NCBI GenBank assembly: GCA_964345225.1
Contig: CAYFQB010000040.1
Span: 1-14,854 of the forward strand
Reading direction: 5' to 3'
DNA: 14,854 bases
Origin: CAYFQB01 sp964345225
Lineage (GTDB): Bacteria > Nitrospirota > Thermodesulfovibrionia > Thermodesulfovibrionales > UBA6898
Position 1 is the first letter of the stretch. Each line of letters begins with the position of its first letter. The notes beneath the pieces were generated by a model that was not told the origin of the DNA, searched no databases, and saw only the letters and a list, made by a program, of their open reading frames with translations. Made by a program: the position numbers and the translations under genes. Below are positions 1 through 5,443 of this stretch, piece by piece.

Positions 1-1
1 C

Positions 2-106
2 GATCTGATTTCATCGGTTATAAACAACAGTACAGAACCCGAAACCATTAATGCCAATGCAAGGAGGGTCAAGGAACTCTGTGACAGTTTCCCTATTTAT
101 AAATGA
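2..106 (+). CDS. glyA: serine hydroxymethyltransferase, C-terminal fragment
   Basis: This is the last 34 codons of a gene that enters from the left edge. The frame beginning at base 2 is open to a TGA at 104-106. Its end, RRVKELCDSFPIYK, matches the usual C-terminus of GlyA, where a charged helix is followed by a 'C..(F/Y)P(I/L/V)Y' tail. GlyA is the cytoplasmic PLP enzyme that converts serine and tetrahydrofolate to glycine and 5,10-methylene-tetrahydrofolate. No catalytic residue lies in the visible part, so the call rests on the tail alone. GlyA followed by NrdR is a common gene order in several bacterial phyla, which supports the call. Confidence 0.8.
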   Translation, partial: DLISSVINNSTEPETINANARRVKELCDSFPIYK

Positions 107-119
107 AAATTGGTTGGAG

Positions 120-210
120 GTAAGTAGTAAAAAGTAGGAAGTAGGCAGTAAGCAGTAGGCACTAAAAAGAACGCTATGCGCCGAGCGCCTTGCGCCTTGC
201 GCCATGCGAT
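120..210. repeat. phased heptanucleotide tandem repeat array
   Basis: Thirteen consecutive 7-bp units can be laid out without breaking phase. Units 1-6 (120-161) are variants of GTAGGCA (gtaagta, gtaaaaa, gtaggaa, gtaggca, gtaagca, gtaggca). Units 7-8 are degenerate. Units 9-13 (176-210) are variants of TTGCGCC (atgcgcc, gagcgcc, ttgcgcc, ttgcgcc, atgcgat). The array fills almost the whole gap between glyA and nrdR. It resembles the short tandemly repeated heptanucleotide elements described in cyanobacteria, but here two sequence families share one phase. Function is unknown. Confidence 0.75.
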
Positions 211-220
211 GAGAACAGAT

Positions 221-682
221 ATGAAATGTCCTTTCTGCGAAAACCCGGAAGACAGGGTCATAGACTCAAGAACCAGTAAGGAAGGCGATGCCATACGGCG
301 GAGGCGGGAATGTCTTAAATGTGGCAAGCGCTTCACCTCATACGAGAGGATTGAGGATGTTGTGCCAATGGTCGTCAAGAAAGACGGCCGGAGAGAACTC
401 TTTGACACGGGCAAGGTAAAAAAGGGGCTCCTGATAGCCTGCAAGAAAAGGCCTATCGAAACGGACACGCTTGACGCAATTATCGACAACGTGGAGAAGA
501 AACTCAGTAGTCTCAGTGTCAACGAGATACCCAGTTCCTGGATAGGAGAAGAGATAATGTCTGCACTTAAAGACCTTGACAAGGTTGCATACGTGAGATT
601 TGCATCAGTATACCGCCAGTTTAAGGATATAAATGATCTGATGGATGAGGTTAAGATGCTTTTTGAGCATAAAGAGAAATAA
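221..682 (+). CDS. nrdR: transcriptional repressor NrdR
   Basis: This 153-residue protein is of normal family length (about 150-160). The N-terminal zinc ribbon is complete: CPFC at residues 3-6 and CLKC about 28 residues later, followed by the hallmark GKRFTSYER. The rest is an ATP-cone domain beginning at VVPMVVKKDGRRELFD, which senses ATP/dATP. NrdR binds NrdR boxes and represses ribonucleotide reductase genes when dATP is high. I place the start at ATG 221 because NrdR proteins begin with M-[KR]-C-P-[FY]-C. An in-frame ATG at 176 would only add 15 residues encoded by the heptanucleotide repeats. Upstream there is only a weak purine stretch (GATGAGAA). Base composition is near 50% GC, clearly higher than the genes that follow. 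Confidence 0.96.
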   Translation: MKCPFCENPEDRVIDSRTSKEGDAIRRRRECLKCGKRFTSYERIEDVVPMVVKKDGRRELFDTGKVKKGLLIACKKRPIETDTLDAIIDNVEKKLSSLSVNEIPSSWIGEEIMSALKDLDKVAYVRFASVYRQFKDINDLMDEVKMLFEHKEK

Positions 683-684
683 TA

Positions 685-2001
685 ATGGCTAAGCCGCTAC
701 TTTTACTAATAGAAGACGATGAAACCATTACTCTAAGTCTTAAGGTCTTTTTTGAAGGTAAAGGATATAATATAATTAACTCCTCAACTGGTAAAGAAGG
801 CCTTAGCATAGCACTCAAAGAAATACCCGATACAGTCATATTAGACATCAGACTACCCGACATATACGGCATTGAAGTTTTGAAGGAGATCAAGAAAGAC
901 TTTCCAGAGATATCTGTAATTGTGATGACAGGCTATGGTGAGATAGATGAAGCTGTTAAGGCCATGAGGTTCGGTGCTGAATATTATTTTAAAAAGCCTA
1001 TTGATATGGATGAACTTGCAGTTATCGTCGAAAAAAGTCTTAGGATAAAACAGATAAAACAAGAAGCAGTGCTCTATAAGAAATCCGACTATCCTATTAT
1101 TGGAAGAAGTATTCATACCCAGGGTCTAATACACATGATAAACCTTATGGCATCCAACCCTTCGACTACAGTGCTGATTCAGGGAGAAACTGGAACAGGC
1201 AAGGAACTTGTGGCACGAAATATACATGTACTAAGCCCCAGAGGGGATAAACCTTTTCTTGATCTTAACTGTGCAGCCATACCTGAAAATATTATAGAAA
1301 GTGAGTTATTTGGGTATGAGCCAGGTGCATTTACTGATGCAAAAAAGACAAAGAAGGGCCTCTTCGAGATGGCTAATCTTGGCACACTTTTTTTCGATGA
1401 AATAGGGGACATGCCTAAGAATGCACAGGCAAAGATCCTTAGAGTTCTTGAATATAAGACATTAAAACGTCTCGGCGGCACAAGGGATATAGATGTTGAT
1501 GTCCGCATAATAGCCGCGAGCAATAAGAATCTTGAAGGCTTAGTAAAAAACGGTTCATTCAGAGAAGACCTATTTTACAGGCTCAATGTAATGCCATTGA
1601 ATATATTGCCCCTGAGGGAAAGACCTGAAGATATACCACTAATTGCTAATTTTCTGTTAGAAGAGGTAAAGAAAACAATAGGCAAAAAGAATATAGGCGG
1701 TTTCACAGATGATTCAATTAACTTGTTGTGTTCTTATAAATGGCCTGGAAATGCACGGGAATTAAGGAATATAATTGAAAGGGCAGCAATACTCTGCCAG
1801 TCCGGGGACATTCCAGTTAAGCATCTGACCCTTCCGAATGAACAGGCTCCACGAACAAATCCTTTAACATTAGATGAACTAGAACATGCTCATATAAAAC
1901 AAATCCTTGAATTGACAGGCGGTAACAAAACCAGGGCTGCTCAGATTCTTGGCATCGCAAGATCAACATTGAATGAGAAGTTAAAGTTATATGATATCTA
2001 A
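685..2001 (+). CDS. sigma-54-dependent response regulator (NtrC/AtoC type)
   Basis: This is a 438-residue protein with three domains. The receiver spans residues 1-120, with acidic pair D11/D12, phospho-acceptor D54, T82 and K104. The AAA+ sigma-54 activation domain spans about 138-370, with Walker A GETGTGKE, the sigma-54 contact loop as GAFTDA (G214 onward, a common variant of GAFTGA), Walker B LFFDEIGD and a later arginine-finger region. The C-terminus is a Fis-type helix-turn-helix (TRAAQILGIARSTLNEKL). It would activate sigma-54 promoters when phosphorylated. It starts 2 bp after nrdR with only a weak ribosome site (AAAGAGA), but its base composition is far more AT-rich, so the pairing with nrdR may be recent. 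A sigma-54 promoter and a duplicated palindrome lie directly downstream, making the chemotaxis operon its likely target. The cognate kinase is not adjacent; the convergent kinase at 11126-13849 is one candidate. Confidence 0.95.
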   Translation: MAKPLLLLIEDDETITLSLKVFFEGKGYNIINSSTGKEGLSIALKEIPDTVILDIRLPDIYGIEVLKEIKKDFPEISVIVMTGYGEIDEAVKAMRFGAEYYFKKPIDMDELAVIVEKSLRIKQIKQEAVLYKKSDYPIIGRSIHTQGLIHMINLMASNPSTTVLIQGETGTGKELVARNIHVLSPRGDKPFLDLNCAAIPENIIESELFGYEPGAFTDAKKTKKGLFEMANLGTLFFDEIGDMPKNAQAKILRVLEYKTLKRLGGTRDIDVDVRIIAASNKNLEGLVKNGSFREDLFYRLNVMPLNILPLRERPEDIPLIANFLLEEVKKTIGKKNIGGFTDDSINLLCSYKWPGNARELRNIIERAAILCQSGDIPVKHLTLPNEQAPRTNPLTLDELEHAHIKQILELTGGNKTRAAQILGIARSTLNEKLKLYDI

Positions 2002-2057
2002 AGACCGATCATAGTAGGATACCCCACGGCATGAACCGCACTGGTACATGCCATGTA

Positions 2058-2098
2058 GTGTCCTGATTTCGGACACTTTGTCCTGATTTCGGACACCT
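2058..2098. promoter_or_regulatory. tandem palindromic operator, probable upstream activator site
   Basis: Two near-identical 20-bp units lie head to tail: TGTCCTGATTTCGGACACTT at 2059-2078 and the same at 2079-2098 with only the last two bases differing (ct for tt). Each holds an inverted repeat, GTGTCC (or TGTCC) and GGACAC around a 7-bp spacer. The 20-bp period places both sites on the same face of the helix. They lie about 150-170 bp upstream of the start predicted from the sigma-54 promoter at 2214, a normal distance for an enhancer-binding protein. Alternatives are a relic of a transposon end or a weak hairpin after the regulator gene. Confidence 0.65.
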
Positions 2099-2213
2099 TA
2101 ATTTATTCCCTCTCTAAACAATCTTCTGCTTCTGGCAAGCCATTTCCACAAAAAACTCTTTAAATACAAAAGGTTTCAAGATACTACACATCTGACCTTA
2201 AATTATTATCTCC

Positions 2214-2229
2214 TGGCATCGATCTTGCC
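2214..2229 (+). promoter_or_regulatory. sigma-54 (-24/-12) promoter of the chemotaxis operon
   Basis: TGGCATCGATCTTGCC matches the RpoN consensus TGGCAC-N5-TTGC[AT] at every strongly conserved base: TGGCA at -24, TTGC at -12, and the correct GG-to-GC spacing. Initiation would fall near 2239, about 22 bases before the first operon ATG at 2261 and before its GGAGG. No competing sigma-70 promoter of similar quality was seen in this gap. Confidence 0.85.
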
Positions 2230-2250
2230 TTAAATAAATCAAAATAGTTC

Positions 2251-2255
2251 GGAGG
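2251..2255 (+). promoter_or_regulatory. ribosome binding site deciding the first operon start
   Basis: GGAGG lies 5 bp before ATG 2261 (ggaggtgaaa-atg). The alternative in-frame GTG at 2255 uses the last G of this element, so it cannot be the start served by it. Confidence 0.75.
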
Positions 2256-2260
2256 TGAAA

Positions 2261-2653
2261 ATGAAAAAGATACTGATAGTTGATGACGAACCGACAATTC
2301 TAATGTCACTCTCTCATCTGTTAGATAACAAAGATACAAACGTAATCACAAGCAGAAGGATTGAAGAGGCTGAGGAGTCAATAAAAAGATACCATTTTGA
2401 CGTTGTTATAGCAGATATAAGATTAAGCGGGATAGAAGGCATAGAAGGGCTTGAACTTCTCAGCTATATAAGGCGTGTAAGTCCTGACACAAAGGTAATC
2501 ATAATGACTGCATACGGTTCTAATGAGATGAGGGATTCAGCATATGAAAGAGGGGCTTATCATTATTATGAAAAGCCAATAGATATTGAAGATCTTGTTA
2601 AAAGAGTTAATGAATGTGGTATCCCAGTAATAATTAATAAAGAGAGGGTTTAG
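2261..2653 (+). CDS. stand-alone receiver-domain response regulator
   Basis: This 130-residue protein is essentially one receiver domain. It has D9/D10 for Mg binding, phospho-acceptor D52 (ADIRLSG), T83 and K105 (YYEKP). The IIMTAYG and GAxxYxxKP segments resemble receivers of the NtrC/AtoC group more than classical CheY. There is no output domain, so it may act by protein-protein contact or as a phosphate sink. The start is ATG 2261, because GGAGG at 2251-2255 is correctly spaced from it; the in-frame GTG at 2255 overlaps that ribosome site. It is the first gene after the sigma-54 promoter and ends 2 bp before the next gene. Its partner could be CheA or an external kinase. Confidence 0.9.
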   Translation: MKKILIVDDEPTILMSLSHLLDNKDTNVITSRRIEEAEESIKRYHFDVVIADIRLSGIEGIEGLELLSYIRRVSPDTKVIIMTAYGSNEMRDSAYERGAYHYYEKPIDIEDLVKRVNECGIPVIINKERV

Positions 2654-2655
2654 TC

Positions 2656-3090
2656 ATGTCTGAGTTAAATAAAGTACTAATAGTAGATGATTCCCAGTTG
2701 ATACATAACATGTACAAACTCGTTCTTAAGAGATATAAAAAATGCGTATTTGTGGATGCTATGAATGGCCTCGAAGCACTTGATATCCTTTCAAAGGGAG
2801 ACGATTTTGATCTTATTCTTCTCGATATTAATATGCCCATTATGAACGGAATCCAGTTCATGGAAAAAATTAATAAAGAGAACCTTTATAGTCAAATACC
2901 GATAATTATTATTAGTACCGAGGGCAAAGAAGAAGATACTTTGAGGGCAATGAAACTTGGTGCAAGGGGCTATATTGTAAAACCTTTTAAGCCTCATCAG
3001 CTTTATGAACTGATCGAAAAAGTGCTTTTAAAGAAATCGTTATCAAGTACGGGCTCAAAAACTGCGTTCAGATGGAATACTCAGAATTAA
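2656..3090 (+). CDS. cheY: CheY-like chemotaxis response regulator
   Basis: This 144-residue single receiver has the CheY signature: D11/D12, phospho-acceptor D57 in LLDINMPIMNG, S87 at the usual T87 position, and K109 in VKPF. It matches CheY of the Bacteria/Archaea type, with TEGKEEDTLRAMKLGA preceding the YIVKPF turn, and carries a short tail of about 20 residues that may be a linker. Phosphorylated by CheA, it would normally bind the flagellar switch. No flagellar or pilus gene lies in the window, so its output target is unknown. Its last 19 bases overlap the start of cheA. Confidence 0.9.
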   Translation: MSELNKVLIVDDSQLIHNMYKLVLKRYKKCVFVDAMNGLEALDILSKGDDFDLILLDINMPIMNGIQFMEKINKENLYSQIPIIIISTEGKEEDTLRAMKLGARGYIVKPFKPHQLYELIEKVLLKKSLSSTGSKTAFRWNTQN

Positions 3091-4685
3091 TAAGAGACTT
3101 TCTCGATGATGCAAATGAGCATCTCAATTCCTTTGACAATGCGCTGTTGTCATTAGAAAAGAAGGGGCATAACAGAGATATTATCATTAGCATATTAGGT
3201 TCACTTCATACACTAAAGGGCAATTCCGGCATGATGGGATTCGAATCCTTGAAAAGATATATTCATCAATTGGAGGAGATTCTTAAAAATGTAAATGATA
3301 ATAATTTAGAGCTTGGTCAGGTAATATATAGCCTCTTTGATAGTGCAAATGTGTTGAGACACGCCCTTCAGGAAATAGAAAATAATCCATCCTTCAAACC
3401 AGACCTTTCAGAAAAGATCCTTAAACTTCAAAAAAATATAGAGAGCCCGTTGGAAATATCTGAAACAGGGGTATCTGATCTTTCCTTATATCTTGGTACG
3501 AATACAAATTTTATTAAGGTTGATTTTAAAAGGCTTGATGAACTACTCAACCTTGTTGGAGAGCTTGTGATATTTAAAACAAGGCTCAATCAAATAGAGA
3601 CAGAGATAAGAGAAACAATTAATGACAAGTCTCTCACAAAAGAATTAAGTGACGGACTTGAACTTATGGGTAAAACTCTGTCAGGACTTCAGGAAGGAAT
3701 AATGAAAGTCAGGATGCTACCTGTACGTCATGTCTTCAATAAATTTACGAGAATGGTAAGAGATCTTGCAAAATCAGGGGGTAAAGAGATTCATTTACTA
3801 TTTAAAGGAGAAGATACAGAACTTGACAAGACCGTTATTGATGAACTCGAAGAGCCGCTCATTCATATAATCAGAAATGCCATAGACCATGGCATAGAAC
3901 CCACTGATGAGAGGATAAAAAAAGGGAAGAGCCATGCAGGAAGGATTACACTCTCGGCAGCACAGGAATCAAACTATGTGATTATAAGAGTGATAGATGA
4001 TGGAAGGGGAATCGATTTCGAAAAGGTGAAAGAAATAGGCATCGAGAGAGGCTTAATAAAATCAGAAGATTCTTTTGATAAAGATAATATCCGCTCTCTC
4101 ATATTTTCAGCTGGATTTACTACAAAAAAAGAGGCTTCAGATGTTTCAGGAAGAGGGATAGGACTTGATGTTGTAAACAAAAATATATCGAAATTTAATG
4201 GACATGTTATCGTAGACAGTATCCCTGAAAAAGGCACAACTATTACTATAAAACTTCCTTTGAGCCTAGCAATAATACCTGCGTTAATGGCCGAGTCAGC
4301 AGGCGAGATCTATGCCATACCAATGAGTGCTGTTGATGAAAGCGTGAAGGTCAACGAAGAAGATATTCATATTATAAATAATCGTGAGGTAATAAATTTC
4401 AGAGATAAAGTATTGCCTGTTATCAGACTTAATGAGTTTTTTGGTCTTGATACGGAGAAAAAGGAGAGATTTTATCTTGTAATAATCGGCAAGTCAGAAA
4501 AACGTCTCGCAATTGCTGTTGACAGGCTCAGGGGGCAGCAGGAGATCGTGATAAAACCTCTCGAAGATACATTTGGGAAATCTTATGGAATAGCAGGAGC
4601 ATCTATACTCGGAGACGGAAGAATAGTATTAATTATCGACATAATGTCTTTTTATCAGAAAAAGGAGGTTTTCGAGAATGTCTAA
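3072..4685 (+). CDS. cheA: chemotaxis histidine kinase CheA, P2-less
   Basis: This 537-residue protein is shorter than the roughly 650 residues of E. coli CheA. P1 (HPt) covers about residues 1-110 with phospho-accepting H46 in LHTLKGNSGMMGF. The P3 dimerisation helices begin near residue 150 (FKRLDELLNLVGELV). The P4 ATPase has the N box HIIRNAIDHGIE, G1 DDGRGID, the F-box-like FSAGFTT and G2 GRGIGLDVV. P5 (about 400-535) is the CheW-like coupling domain. Only about 40 residues separate P1 from P3, so the P2 domain that docks CheY/CheB is missing, and phosphotransfer must occur without that dock. It is cytoplasmic and would sit in an array with CheW and the receptor encoded downstream. The start lies inside the cheY end, and the last 8 bases overlap cheW. 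Confidence 0.96.
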   Translation: MEYSELIRDFLDDANEHLNSFDNALLSLEKKGHNRDIIISILGSLHTLKGNSGMMGFESLKRYIHQLEEILKNVNDNNLELGQVIYSLFDSANVLRHALQEIENNPSFKPDLSEKILKLQKNIESPLEISETGVSDLSLYLGTNTNFIKVDFKRLDELLNLVGELVIFKTRLNQIETEIRETINDKSLTKELSDGLELMGKTLSGLQEGIMKVRMLPVRHVFNKFTRMVRDLAKSGGKEIHLLFKGEDTELDKTVIDELEEPLIHIIRNAIDHGIEPTDERIKKGKSHAGRITLSAAQESNYVIIRVIDDGRGIDFEKVKEIGIERGLIKSEDSFDKDNIRSLIFSAGFTTKKEASDVSGRGIGLDVVNKNISKFNGHVIVDSIPEKGTTITIKLPLSLAIIPALMAESAGEIYAIPMSAVDESVKVNEEDIHIINNREVINFRDKVLPVIRLNEFFGLDTEKKERFYLVIIGKSEKRLAIAVDRLRGQQEIVIKPLEDTFGKSYGIAGASILGDGRIVLIIDIMSFYQKKEVFENV

Positions 4686-5208
4686 GATACAATTGCAACA
4701 AGCAGGGCTTGCGGAGGAAATTTTAAATAACGCTTCAAATGAACCCGGTAAGATGCAGATCGTCACTTTTAATATTGGTGAAAAATACGGCGTTCATATA
4801 AGTCAGGTTCAGGAGATAATAAGAGTTGGGAATATCACCACTGTACCTAATTCACCACCTTATATGGACGGTGTAATAAATCTTCGCGGGAGAGTATTAC
4901 CTGTCTTAAACATGAGGAAAAGACTCAATCTTCCTGTTACAGACATCACGAAACAATCGAGGATTGTGGTTACCGAGGTAAATGACAAGATACTCGGGCT
5001 TTTAGTCGATTCTGTTTCACACGTTATAAGGGTGCAATCAGAACATATAGAGGAAGCACCAGAAGAGGTGATGGAAGTAGACACGAATTATATAACAGGG
5101 GTTAGTAAAATCGATGATCAGTTAATTATATTACTTGATCTGGAAAAGCTGCTCAAAAAGGAAAAAATAGAGATTAAAGAAGGAGGCAACAATGGAGAAG
5201 AAAATTAA
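4678..5208 (+). CDS. cheW: chemotaxis coupling protein CheW
   Basis: This 176-residue protein has a single CheW (SH3-like tandem barrel) domain from about residue 26 to 160. Typical motifs are present: FNIGEKYGVHISQVQEI, VPNSPPYMDGVINLRGRVLPV and GLLVDSVSHVIRV. It bridges CheA to the receptor tip. The first 25 residues are a polar extension, and the acidic/lysine-rich tail (KEKIEIKEGGNNGEEN) is probably disordered. ATG 4678 follows AGGAGG inside the cheA end and overlaps the cheA stop by 8 bp, implying translational coupling. Its own end overlaps the next small gene by 17 bp. Confidence 0.96.
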   Translation: MSKIQLQQAGLAEEILNNASNEPGKMQIVTFNIGEKYGVHISQVQEIIRVGNITTVPNSPPYMDGVINLRGRVLPVLNMRKRLNLPVTDITKQSRIVVTEVNDKILGLLVDSVSHVIRVQSEHIEEAPEEVMEVDTNYITGVSKIDDQLIILLDLEKLLKKEKIEIKEGGNNGEEN

Positions 5209-5401
5209 TTGCTGGGAATTCAAAAAGTGTGGCAGGGAAAAAACCAATGACTGCCCTGCATACCCGAAAGGTGGAAGGGTCTGTTACCTTGTGGCTGGTA
5301 CCATGTGTGGAGGAAAGGTGCAGGGATCATATGCTCTGAAGATTAATAACTGCCGGGAATGTGATTTTTACAAAGGAGTGGTTACTGAAAAAACACTTTA
5401 A
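5192..5401 (+). CDS. small stand-alone two-CW cysteine-rich protein
   Basis: This 69-residue protein has seven cysteines (C7, C13, C21, C31, C39, C54, C57) and almost nothing outside the module: NCWEFKKC, CPAYP, CYLVAGTMC, then CREC near the end. The cysteine spacing is identical to that of the module at the C-terminus of the next gene, the chemoreceptor, and nearly identical to a module inside the convergent kinase. I believe database annotation calls such modules 'two-CW domain' proteins; their biochemistry is not established as far as I know. The arrangement could bind an Fe-S cluster or zinc, or form switchable disulfides (inference). A strong AAGGAGG site precedes ATG 5192, and the 17-bp overlap with cheW shows it belongs to the operon. 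No signal peptide or membrane segment is seen, so it is probably cytoplasmic. Confidence 0.85.
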   Translation: MEKKINCWEFKKCGREKTNDCPAYPKGGRVCYLVAGTMCGGKVQGSYALKINNCRECDFYKGVVTEKTL

Positions 5402-5443
5402 TTTAAATTAAGGCTGAGCTTAAAGTTGAGATAGGAGGAAGCC

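Noticed and set aside
176..220. ATG at 176 as the nrdR start
   Set aside because: It would add 15 residues encoded by the heptanucleotide repeats before the family-typical MKCPFC start at 221.
11..582. Minus-strand open frames across the glyA tail and nrdR
   Set aside because: They are antisense to nrdR and the glyA end. Their low-complexity leucine/cysteine stretches come from the 7-bp repeats read backwards.
2133..2148. Second possible sigma-54 promoter beginning TGGCAAG
   Set aside because: The -24 half is good, but the -12 half reads TTTCC and lacks the essential GC. The element at 2214 is complete.
2255..2260. GTG at 2255 as start of the first receiver gene
   Set aside because: It overlaps the GGAGG ribosome site, which is correctly spaced for ATG 2261.
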